DNA from: Syngnathus acus
Taxonomy: Eukaryota > Chordata > Actinopteri > Syngnathiformes > Syngnathidae
Assembly: GCF_901709675.1 (NCBI RefSeq)
Contig: NC_051102.1
Location: forward strand, 4,747,412-4,811,411
Length of the DNA: 64,000 bases
Direction of reading: 5' to 3'
Shown here: one piece after another, positions 1-10,465 of the stretch
How the letters are laid out: every line of letters begins with the position of its first letter
Position numbering within the stretch: position 1 is the stretch's first letter
Position numbers and translations under genes: made by a program
Notes under the pieces: model-generated
What the model saw: the letters and a program-made list of their open reading frames with translations, nothing else
What the model was told of the DNA's origin: nothing
Databases searched by the model: none

Positions 1-72
1 CTCTTTAGGCATGTGCTAAAAAAGTTCTTTCAATCATTGTGATTGTCAATCATTGTTTTACGCATCACTTAC

Positions 73-2436
73 TGCATAAACGTGGTCTGCGAACCCGATG
101 ACTCCGATGCCACTGCGACGGCTGCTCATTGGCGTCATCATGGTCCACTCGTTAGTGTCAGGACTGTAGTATTCTGCCGTTTGCAGGGGCTCGTTTCCAT
201 TAAAACCACCGCAAATGTAAATCTGGAATACAGAGACGCTCTAGTGATTTGAAGTGGGCCTGCCTGACTGACTTTACTGCCACCTACCTTGTCATTGAGG
301 GTGGTGCAGCTGGCGTCGCTCCTCAGTTCGTGCATGCTTGCGATCAGAGTCCATTGGTTGGTCTCAGGTGTGTAGTACTCCGCCGTCTTAAGTCTCACCC
401 GTCCGTCGTACCCCCCCAGTGCGTAGATGCACCCGTTTAGCACCGTGATGCTCACGTAGCACCGACGGGAGTGCATGGGCGCCACTTCCTGCCAGGTGCG
501 TGCATTCAGGTCAAAGCGGCTGACGGTATTATAGTGTTCAGCGCCGTCAAAGCCACCCAGGCAGTAGACTGAGTCGTTGAGAAAGGCGGCGCCGCAGTAT
601 GCCCGCGGTTGCTCCATGTCCTCGATAAAACTGATCCAGCAGTTGGCATGCACGTCGTATGCCTCGATGCACTGCGTAGGGTTGGCGCCGCTCCAACCGC
701 CGATCGCCAGAAGTATAGCAGAAGGCAGGCGAGGACGGGCCACCAGGTTGCAGCATGCAGATACGGAGTTTGCCACCATGTGGTGGATCACTCGGGTGGC
801 AAAGGCGACCATGTCCAAGCACTTGTTGTTGCTCTGCACCAACTGATTCGACAACACGTTGATGGTGATGAACTCCTCACTGGTCAAAGCCAGACGGACC
901 TACAGAGGACAGACTGATATTTCAATGAAGATATTAAGAGACCCATTTGGTTTCAGACCTCATTTGACACTGCTTGCCACTGCCATGGTTGTACTCATTA
1001 GGTAACTGTCTCAAGTTACTTGAGTCCAGGCATGTTTTACAGAGAACACATTTTGTCTGTCAAGCACCCAACTCTTAATCCAATTGTCAATTTTACTTGG
1101 TAGCCAGCAAGACATACTGGGTGTACTCAATGATGTCAGACTATTGTGATACAATCTTATCAGAGCTTTTAATTGGGTCTTGGTTGCTGAAGACATCTCA
1201 ATCTTAACCCAAAGAACTGAAGATGCCTTTTGGATTAAGTGCAGTGCTCAATTATTTTTTTTATGCCCCCCCCCCCCAATGGAAGAAGAAAAAATATTTC
1301 ATGCACCCCCGGCTTTCCTCAGACTAGAAATAGTACCAAGTACACCTCTGTATACTAATTAAGTGTGAGACGTTTTCAACAATCAAGAAGAGTTCCGTTC
1401 CCTTGATTCAATTCTTAAGGACTTTGCCGCAAGACTTGTATGACTGGGAATTGACAATTTTTTATTTCTCGGGGACTTACTTTGCCCAGGAGGATGGCCA
1501 GGTTCCTGCCTCGCTCCCTCGGCGCGTGCGCAATCCAGTGCAGGATGGCCTCGTAAACCGTGTTCTCCTTCTTCACAATCAGGTCGTCCCTGTCCAGAAT
1601 GTCGCTCAACTCCTGCATGGTGAATTGCGGCAATTCCTCAGAGGCTGCGACGTCCTCAAAGTGGTAAAGAATGTACTGGTAGGCGCTAATCTGCAGCTCT
1701 GGTGTGTGGCAGTTTTTGGTGAACTGCCAGATGCCGATGCAGTTACCCGGACAAAGTTGCTCTGCCAGGAACATGCAGCAGGATTGGACGATGGCCGTCA
1801 TGTTGAATTTATCGGCAGCAATCAACAAGTCTTTGACGTTGTCCTCGGTCACCAACACAAAGTTGCTGTATGCAAACTCAATGAAGAGCTGCATTATGTG
1901 AGGTGTAACACCTTGTATGACGTAGACCCTCTGGTCTGGGGTGGACCATCGTAAAAAGAGGGCCCTGAGCACCACAATACAGACACAGGTCGTCAGCCAA
2001 CATTTAGTAGCCAAGTGAACAGTTCTATATTTTTCTGAGCAGGTCTCTCTGCTTTACTTAATCATTTTTCTCACGACTTTCTCACAACTTTTCAAAACAG
2101 ATGTCTGTACTTTTTTATCCTTACATTGTCAAAATGGGCTCCATATTTTTTCCAACCTCCATGCATCTCAATCACTCGAGATTGAAACCCTTCTTTGACC
2201 CTAGATTGAAACCCTATACTACTCTCCTAACCAGAGTGCTTTTGCCACTTCTGAATGCAAGTCATGAAAAGTCAAACTACTCACCCAAAATATGGGCTGC
2301 AGTTGCATAGGATGACCTTGTGGATATGAAACTCAACATTGTGAACCTTGAGGACCGCGTCGCTAAGTCCTCCGGTCAGCCGCAGTTCGTTATACACAGA
2401 GCCAGATTTGAATGGAATTTTACCATCATAACTCAT
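73..2436 (-). CDS. klhl10: KLHL10-like BTB-BACK-Kelch protein, copy A (3' end beyond window)
   Basis: Kelch-like family member; KLHL10 is known as a testis CUL3 ubiquitin-ligase adaptor. Exons read on the minus strand: 2436-2285 (start, first part of BTB), 1964-1481 (rest of BTB and most of BACK), 899-288 (end of BACK and first Kelch repeats), 222-73 (one Kelch repeat). The last exon, starting VGGYDG in copies B and C, lies left of the window. Splice sites are GT-AG with phases 2,0,0,0. Recognisable segments include AILLAIGGWSG, APMHSRRCYVS, PETNQWTL and SSRRSGIGVI, all close to KLHL10. The start at 2436 (MSYDG) matches the position of the KLHL10 N-terminus; an upstream Met at 2505 is possible. 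Copies A and C carry Gly at the exon 1-2 junction, where copy B has Arg as in YFRALF of KLHL10. No stop or frameshift is seen. Confidence 0.9.
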
Positions 2437-2553
2437 CTTGAATTTGTTGCCATTTCTTAACACTTCTGGCATCTGCAGAGTCTCAGCAGAAGTCACATAA
2501 AGCAATGGAAGGGCTGCGTAGTGAGCAGACAGGCAAGGGGTGCTCTGGCATTA

Positions 2554-2650
2554 CATCATGGTGGCATTCTGTGTCAAAAGCCACGGTCGCCATTCGCGGC
2601 GACATCATCCACATCATCAGAGCATCGTGACTTTAATGTCAAGAAATACA
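2554..2650 (-). promoter_or_regulatory. Conserved block upstream of klhl10 copy A
   Basis: About 130 bases upstream of the copy A start. It shares a 13-base identical core (2569-2581) and surrounding similarity, including a GACATCATCC-type stretch, with the blocks upstream of copies B and C. The position suggests a core promoter or 5' UTR retained through duplication. No TATA box is evident. Confidence 0.4.
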
Positions 2651-3877
2651 TCATCTTTCCACCAGGAAAGCCACATTTTAATCAGAAAATCCAATCCTCA
2701 TTCCGTTTTTGTTTCATATTTTTCCCATTTAATGACCACTGCTAGTCTAACCAAGTTTGAATGTTCCACTGACACAATGCATCTCCAAGATAGTATGGGA
2801 AAATTCACAGCTTCCAATATTTGATGATCAGTCCAGAGTCCAGTCCCTGTTGCGTCATATGTCGGCGATGTTTGAACCTGGACGGTCTCCCAAAGGTTTA
2901 AGTTTGACACATGGCGTCTTTGTCCTCATGGATTTACCCTGAAATTATCTTGGCCACCGTAAGAGCCGCAAGGCCATCTTCATAGTTTGGCATCCAAACA
3001 ATTTATTCAGATGCAACTCCTGTCGTCGTCAAAGACTCATTGGGGCTTTCCCTGTAGCTCCACCACCAAATAATGGAAGTCACGGATGCTTTATACATAG
3101 GTTTGCTTTTATAATGGCCGTACAGTTCCACAAACACGATTAGGAGCGTATTGTTGCTGTAGTGAAGAAAAGTTAACAGAGGAGTTTCCAGGACGAGTAG
3201 ACTCATCCTTTGTTTTATCTGCGTTATTTTGAGTAAGAAACATGCATCTCCCGGAATAATACTCGTATGTACCGATTCAGGCAATCAGCGTCGCTATAGT
3301 TTTGTCAGCTGATTGACAGTTGTGTTCTGTCAGTAGAGACAGCGCATCTAGCCTTGCTGAGCTGCAAGCTGCTCGAAAATGTATTCAGCGTGCAACTACT
3401 GCACAGAATTTTCTTACAAAAGACGGGTGTCCTATGATTTGGAGCTTAACCTGGATATTAGGGATATATGGAGTTAATGCTCAAGTGTTTTACCATGCAC
3501 TCCTCAGTGCTATTTCCAAAACTGTTACTAATAATAATGCATTGGTTTTAGAAAGCATTACACTAGATATACAAAAATTCAACGAAACAATTTACAACTA
3601 CAACACTAACGAAAAAATATTATATTCCTAACTGAATATAAAGCATCAATCGCAGCAGCTAATACTGCAAAGACAAAAGGCAATTGTTTGCTTCATGTCA
3701 TCTTAGAACAGCTTGTCCCCTTGTTTCGGTTCTGAATGTGGATGTCATTTTGATGTTTATAAAGCTGGCTCATGACGTAAAAAAGAACTCAAGTTTAGAA
3801 ATTGTTTTTGTCTTATATTTTCTCTTTTGCACTTTTCAGTTTCTTTCACTTTTCAGCATAATTGTCCTTGGTCTGGT
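2651..3877. other. Intergenic spacer between klhl10 copies A and B
   Basis: AT-rich noncoding DNA. An open frame at 3320-3631 on the plus strand (103 codons) shows no recognisable domain and no splice or promoter support, so it was not called. The 3' UTR of copy B should occupy the right end. Confidence 0.6.
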
Positions 3878-6089
3878 TTAGTCCTCATTACTCAGCATTT
3901 CTTCATCCAAGTTTAGCAAAGGTAGATCATTGCGGAGCATAGCATATTGGACTATGTTGCAAAGTCCAGACATCACACAGCAAGTCAAACCGCTTCGAGA
4001 GACCCCCATGTCACTGGCTGGAGACCACAGACCAGTGGTGAGGTCGTAGAACTCCACCAGTTTGGTCGGGGAGATGCCATTGTAACCTCCGGCGACGATT
4101 AGGCGATCCTCAACAACTTCAATGCCAAAGTTGCTTCTGGGGGATTCCATGGGGGGCAGCACGATCCAGTTGTTGGTCAGGGGGTTGTAGGCCTCGGCAC
4201 TGGCTAGGCGGATGTCACCATCATAACCTCCGACCTTCAAAGCACAATCGAGTGGAAAGGTTTTCTTAAAACCAGACTCCAAGTGTTTTGCAAAGTTCAA
4301 TTACAGGGTTTACTGGATCATGCTATGCTTACTGCGTAAACATGGTCAGCAAAACCAATGACTCCGGTGCCGCTGCGACGGCTCATCATGGGGGGCATCA
4401 CTGTCCACTCGTCGGTCTCTGGGCTGTAATATTCTGCTGTTTGCAAGAACTCATTTCCATTAAAACCGCCACAAATGTACACCTGGAACCACATGAAGGT
4501 GACTGGCCAATTAACGCAAGGTCAGCAAAATACAAATGCACCTTCCTGAGCTCAACTACCTTGTCATTGAGGGTGGTGCAGTTAGCGTCGCTTCTCAGTT
4601 CATGCATGCTGGCAATAAGAGTCCACTGATTGGTCTCGGGCTCGTAGTACTCAGCCGACTTTAGTCTCACCCGTCCGTCGTGGCCTCCGATTGCATAGAT
4701 ACACCCATTAAGCACTGTGACGCTCACATAGCAGCGGCGAAAGTGCATGGGCGCCACTTCCCGCCAGGTGCGCGTGTTCAGGTCAAAGCGGCTGACTGTG
4801 TTGTAGTGTTCCGCCCCATCAAAGCCTCCCAGACAGTAGATGGCGTCATTGAGAAAGACGGCACCACAGTATGAACGGGGTTGATCCATGTCATCTACCA
4901 GGTAGCCCCAGCAGTTGGTGTGCACATCGTACGCTTCAATGCGCTGCGCGGCGTTTCGGCCGTTGCGACCGCCGATGGCCATCAGGATGGTGGAAGGTAG
5001 GCGAGGACGGGCGACCGTGTTGCAGAATCCAGACACAGAGGTGGCGGTCATGTGATGTATAATTTTGATAGCAAAATCCACCATTGCCAGGCATTCGTTG
5101 CTGCTCTGCACCAACTGATTGGTCAGCACGTTGACGGTGATGAACTCCTGATTTGTCAGAGCCAGACGGACCTACAGGTCAGAAGAAGACGCTAGTGTAT
5201 CTTATTCATTTGACATTTAGGAACGATGGTCACCAAACTATTGTGCGTTCTTTGTCAATGTTCTGCATATTGCAAGCATACCTCACACCCCCAAAATGTC
5301 AAAAGGGTTTGTCTTACTTTTGATAGGAGCAGAGCCATATTTTCTTCTCGTTCTAGAGGGGCATGTGCAATCCAGTGGAGTATGGCCTCGTAGACCGTGT
5401 TCTCCTTTTTCACAATCAGGTCATCCCGGTCCAGGATGTCACACAAGTCCTGCATGGGGAGTTGCCACAACTCATCCGACATTGCGACTTCCTCAAAGTG
5501 GTATAGGATGTACCGGTGGGCATTGTCCTCGAGCTCCGGGGCGCAGTAGTTCTTTGTGAACTGCCAGATGCCGATGCAGTTCTCTGGGCAGAGCTGCTCT
5601 GTTAGAAATGTGCAGCAAGATCGAACGATGCCAATGACGTTGAACTTATCGCCCGCTATCAACAAGTCCTGTACGTTGTCCTCTGTCACAGATAGGGAGC
5701 CGGTGTATGCAAAGTCAATGAATACCTGCATTAAGGGAGCTGTCAGACCATGTATGGTGTAGACCCTCTGGTCTGAGGAGGACCACCGTAAAAAGAGGGC
5801 TCTGAAAAGGAGAGATGTTTGATATTTTATTCGTCGAGCCAAGCAAACCGTAATGCTGGTGACTTCAGCCTGACCCGATCAACTTGTGCGACTCATCTGC
5901 ATCTGACAAATGGTCCCGTTACATTTGAGCAACTCACCTAAAGTAGGGGCTGCAGTTGCACAGAATGATCTTATGGATGTGAAACTCGACTTCATCCACC
6001 GTAATGACGGCATCGCTCAATTCTCTCGTAAGGCGTAGTTGGTTGTACACGGACCCAGACTTGTATGACAACTGTACATCGTAACTCAT
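3878..6089 (-). CDS. klhl10: KLHL10-like BTB-BACK-Kelch protein, copy B (complete)
   Basis: Complete five-exon gene: 6089-5938, 5801-5318, 5171-4560, 4482-4333 and 4234-3878 (stop TAA). Exon lengths 152+484+612+150+357 give 584 residues, against about 608 for human KLHL10. Exons 1-4 equal copy A in length, and exons 2-4 equal copy C (484, 612, 150), with the same phases, so the three genes arose by tandem duplication. N-terminal BTB (from about residue 15), then BACK, then six Kelch repeats with paired GG. The start at 6089 is supported by an in-frame stop just upstream. The exon 1-2 junction codes Arg (AG|A), giving YFRALFLRW as in KLHL10, so this copy is the most canonical here. The C-terminus ends in an acidic stretch (LNLDEEMLSNED). 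The expected role is substrate recognition for a CUL3 ligase; germ-line expression is inferred only from the family. Confidence 0.93.
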
Positions 6090-6178
6090 TTTGAATTTGT
6101 TGCCATGTCTTCAACGCTTTGGACTTCTGCCGAAGCCTCAGCGGAAGTCACATCGTCGAACGTTGCAGTTGGGGAGTA

Positions 6179-6281
6179 CATCGTGCTGGTATTCTGTGTC
6201 AAAAGCCTGGTTGGTCATCTGCGGTGACATCATCCACATCATCAAGGCCTCCGTGCTTTACATTTAAAGCAAACATCACTG
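6179..6281 (-). promoter_or_regulatory. Conserved block upstream of klhl10 copy B
   Basis: About 100 bases upstream of the copy B start. The same 13-base core lies at 6194-6206, followed on the plus strand by a TGACATCATCC CRE-like stretch. This is the best match to the copy A block. Confidence 0.4.
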
Positions 6282-6995
6282 GGTTCAACCCCCATTAATA
6301 TTATATTGGTGCCGTAACAAACAAATCCCGTATTCAGTTGCCACCTTAACCGCAGACATAAGAAAGGAAAGGGTTTATAGACCTGGAGTCAGAATATTAA
6401 CTGATGTGGAGACTGTTTCTAAACCTCAAATCCCCTAAATATTAAACTAACAATAGTGAAGTTCTACCTTTCCCCAAAAATCGAGCGAGACCATCCACGC
6501 TAAAAAATAGAGCCGCTTGTGAACGATCTACCATTTTACCCTACTTTTGGGCACAAAAATGCTACTAATCAGTCAAGTCAGTAAAAGTTACATTGAGTTA
6601 AGATTTATTTTCAATACAATTTCAAACAAAGATGGTTTGCAGAGAAGGCTTCATCAGTCCATGCAATGACGATTGCTTAGAACTGCACCCAACAGTTAAG
6701 ATATTTCCTTGTCTCACTTTATTTGTCCCTCCACCCCACGAAGCATGAATGGTTGTCACCAAGTTTTGGCTTAAATTCCTTAGTTAAGAGGTGAGAAAAA
6801 ATAGATTGGAAATATTTTACAGACCCCTAGATGAGATAGATCTAAATTCTTCTTGTCTGAGAAAAATAATAATAAAAACAAAAAAAATCCGCATCTTTTG
6901 TAGTAATGGCTTTTTTTCTCTTTTATTGAATTTTTTCCTCTTGGTTGTGAAAACCTTTTCAGTTGACTTCTCAGGGCAGTCGACATGTGTTCTGT
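6282..6995. other. Intergenic spacer and 3' UTR of klhl10 copy C
   Basis: Noncoding. Copy C has an AATAAA on the minus strand at 6927-6922, 69 bases after its stop, so its 3' UTR is probably about 90 bases. The rest is AT-rich with nothing recognised. Confidence 0.6.
6922..6927 (-). terminator. Poly(A) signal of klhl10 copy C
   Basis: AATAAA on the minus strand (tttatt on plus), 69 bases beyond the copy C stop codon and the first such hexamer after it. Confidence 0.55.
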
Positions 6996-9690
6996 TTAAA
7001 CATCATCGTCCATTTGTGTCATATCGTCTTCCAGGAAGAGCAACGGTAGATCGTTTCGAATGATAGCACATTGGGTCATGTTGCAGAGTCCAGTCATCAC
7101 GCAACAAGTGAGACCGCTACGGGAAATACACATGTCGCTTGATGGAGACCAGAGACCGGTCGTCAGGTCGTAGTATTCCACGTGGCTAGTGGTGGAGACG
7201 CCGTTGTAACCCCCGGCGACAATGAGACAGTCCTCCACTACTTCGATGCCAAAGTTGCTTCGGGGGCATTGCATGGGGGGCAACACGATCCAGTTGTTAG
7301 TTCGAGGGTTGTAGGCCTCTGCGCTGGTCAGACGGACTTCGCCATCGTAGCCTCCAACCTTTAGGCACGGAAGCTAAATTAATCTTACCACCATTGTAAG
7401 AACACAACCTCAAATTTCAAGTCTGGTGTTTTTAAATTGGTTGCACATATTCCCGTAGAGCTCTTTTACTGGTCAAAATGTAAGAATTTGTGTTCAAAGT
7501 ATTATGAAATGTGGACACTTTAGTCACACATTTTTAACAATAAAATGTTTGGTCACACATTTTGGAGCAAATTTCAGACTGTACTCACTGCGTAAACATG
7601 GTCAGCAAAGCCAATGACTCCGACACCACTGCGACGGCTGCTCATTGGAGCCATCGCTGTCCACTCGTTGGTCTCTGGACTGTAATATTCTGCCGTTTGC
7701 AAGGGTTCGTTTCCATTAAAGCCACCGCAAATGTAAATCTGGAATCACAGGTTGTGACGGGTCAGGCCTGAACGACAGACATCCATCCACATTCGGGTTC
7801 CACCCACCTTGTCATTAAGTGTGGTGCAGCTGGCATCGCTCCTCTGTTCGTGCATACTGGTAATAAGGGTCCACTGGTTGGTTTCAGGCCTGTAGTACTC
7901 GGCTGTCTTAAGTCTTACATGTCCGTCATAACCCCCTAACGCAAAGATGCACCCGTTTAGCACGGTGACGCTCACGTAGCATCGGCGCGAGTGCATGGGT
8001 GCCACTTCTTGCCAGGTGCGCGTTTTCAGGTCAAAGCGGCTGACGGTGTTGTAGTGTTCCGTGCCGTCAAAGCCGCCAAGGCAGTAGATGGCGTCATTGA
8101 GAAAGATGGCGCCGCAGTACGCTCGGGGTTGGTCCATATTGTCAAAGAGGTAGTCCCAACAGTTGGCGTGGACGTCATAGACCTCGATGCACTCGGTGGC
8201 GCTCGGGCCGCTCCAGCCCCCGATGGCTAGCAGAATAGCAGAAGGCAGGCGAGGACGGGCCACCAAGTTGCAGTAAGCGGATACGGAGCTACTCGCCATG
8301 TGACTAATCACACGTGACGCGAAGTGGACCATCTCCAGGCATTCACGGCTGTTCTGCACCAGTTGGTTAGTCAGCACGTTGATGGCTATGTACTCCTGAC
8401 TGGTCAGTGCGAGACGGACCTACACAGTGGCAAGAAGATTTTTGGGGGTTGTCACAAGTCTTATTCAGATGACATCGTCAGGGTTCCTCAGCATATATGA
8501 AGAATTTCTCCGTTGTTTGGCCAGTATACTGAGGAGACTGAGTGTTGAGTATGACGTCGACGAGCAGCCTGACTGTCTACGATATGCGGGGGTCAGTTAG
8601 TTTTGTTAGTTGTAAGTTTTAGCTAGTCTGGCGTCACACGTTACTCAAAGCCCAACGATTGTCGTTTGTTTTGGGTGCGGTAAGTGCCACTTACCTTGGC
8701 CAGGAGCATCGGCATGTTTCTGCTCCGCTCCCAAGGCTCTTGAGCAATCCAGTGTAAGATGGCCTCGTAAACGATGTTCTCCTTTTTCACGATCAGGTCA
8801 TCTCTGTCGAGCATATCGCTCAAATCCTGCATTGAGAGTTGCCGCAACTCGTCCGTGGTAGCCACCTCCTCAAAGTGGTATAAAATATATTGGTAGGCAT
8901 TGGTCTGCAGCTGCGGGGTGTGACAGTTCCTGGTGAACTGCCAGATGCCGATGCAGTTCTCTGGACACAGCTGCTCCGTTAGAAACTGGCAGCAGATTTC
9001 CACCACACCTATGACGTTGAACTTGTCGGCGGCTATTAACAAGTCCTTGACATTGTCCTCTGTCACCGACACGCAGCCCGTGTATGCAAAATCAATAAAG
9101 AGATTCATTAAGTGAGCTGTAAGACCTTGTATGGCATAGACCTTCTGGTCTGGGGTGGACCAACGTAGAAAGAGGGCCCTGAACATCGGGAACACAGAGA
9201 AAAGATTTCAACGTTTCATAAAATGGACAATTGGACCAAGACCAGGGTTCTCAAATTTGAGGCCTTGAGAAACATTTTTCCTGGCGCTCCCTTGTAATCC
9301 CAACACCTGTGAGGACCACGTCTACCCCTGAATGAAAGTTGACCAATTGTGGCAAATTTTCATTTGGAACAACTAATTGCTTTACTATCTTGGTCCCCGG
9401 ACCCCAGTTTGAGAACCACTGGGTCTGAACTTTGAAGCATCACATCACAGTGACAAGAGTTGGGTTTTTTTTCCCAGCTGTGAAACTCTTCAAATGAGGA
9501 CTTTGACTTGGGATCTTTGACTTTGCACTCACCCAAAGTACGGGCTGCAATTGCACATGATGATCTTGTGGACGTGAAACTCCACATGGTCGACTACTAT
9601 CAGTGCATCGCTGAGTCCTCGGGTCTGACGTAGCTCTTCGTACACACATTCTACGCACTTGCTTGCAAGTCTACCATCCACGCAATTCAT
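6996..9690 (-). CDS. klhl10: KLHL10-like BTB-BACK-Kelch protein, copy C (complete)
   Basis: Complete five-exon gene: 9690-9533, 9178-8695, 8419-7808, 7738-7589 and 7358-6996. Exon lengths 158+484+612+150+363 give 588 residues. Domain order is BTB, BACK, six Kelch repeats. The N-terminal exon has diverged from A and B (starts MNCVDGRL, two extra codons), while the Kelch segments GGWSGPSATEC, APMHSRRCYVSVTV and PRSNFGIEVVED stay close. The C-terminus is acidic (EDDMTQMDDDV). A poly(A) signal lies 69 bases past the stop. The gene is followed in the same direction by copies B and A, about 0.9 and 1.4 kb apart between coding ends, without intervening genes. All splice sites are canonical and no lesion is visible. 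Confidence 0.93.
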
Positions 9691-9794
9691 CTTGAATTTT
9701 GACCATTTCGTTACACTTTGGAGTCCTGCCGAGTCGCGGCACAAATGACAGCAAAGGGGCTGGGTGGGGGTCGGCGGGGTTGCTCATGTCATGA

Positions 9795-9875
9795 CATCAC
9801 AATGACATCCTGTGTCAAAAGCTACCTAACGCATCATCAAAGCGCTCACACGTTAGAATTAAGGAAAACATCACT
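9795..9875 (-). promoter_or_regulatory. Conserved block upstream of klhl10 copy C
   Basis: About 115 bases upstream of the copy C start, with the shared 13-base core at 9810-9822. It is more diverged than the A and B blocks, but repeated TGACATC words are present. Confidence 0.35.
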
Positions 9876-10465
9876 GGTCCACAGTTGTTTTGTCCCCAAA
9901 ACCACAAACACAGACGTCCTCCTCAGTCAAACTCAACTTTATTGAGATAGCAATTTCACACCAGCTGTAATAAAGAACATAGCAGAACATTACAGAAGAC
10001 ACGATTGACGTCGCTGTCCACCGAGTTAAAGCAGACGAGTAAAGCATTTTCTTTATGGTAATATGTTGTATGCGCCCCCCACTAGTCCAAACACGCTATT
10101 CTGATCCACATTTTGCCACTGTCACGCGAGCAAGTCCAGAAATCAGGTAAGCCGTGGCGGTTGCAATCTGAGCCCTTAGTCACCACCAGGTGGGTCGACA
10201 CCAAGTGGCCAAAATGGCAGGCCCGTCAGAAACTTTTATGGTTCCGATTTATTTCGAGCTTTTACAACAGCTGTAAAAAATTTGAAAAATTACTGCTGAA
10301 AAGTAGTCCCTTGCATTTCACAGCAACATCAAGCAACAGTTCGAAGAGAGCCACCCACTGAAAACATAATTAGGGCGATCCACGCTTGCATTTTAGAACG
10401 GAACAAGCATTTTGCAGACTGAAAATCTGCAGATACGGAAATGTGTACACCTAACGTGGGCGTGG
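9876..10465. other. Intergenic spacer between klhl10 copy C and the SLAM-like gene
   Basis: Noncoding. It probably contains the SLAM-like gene's 3' UTR down to the AATAAA at 10253-10248. No repeats or genes were recognised in the remainder. Confidence 0.5.
10248..10253 (-). terminator. Candidate poly(A) signal of the SLAM-like gene
   Basis: AATAAA on the minus strand about 215 bases downstream of the stop codon at 10466. Confidence 0.45.

Noticed and set aside
3320-3631. 103-codon plus-strand frame between klhl10 copies A and B
   Set aside because: No recognisable domain, AT-rich composition, no splice or promoter signals and no counterpart between copies B and C.
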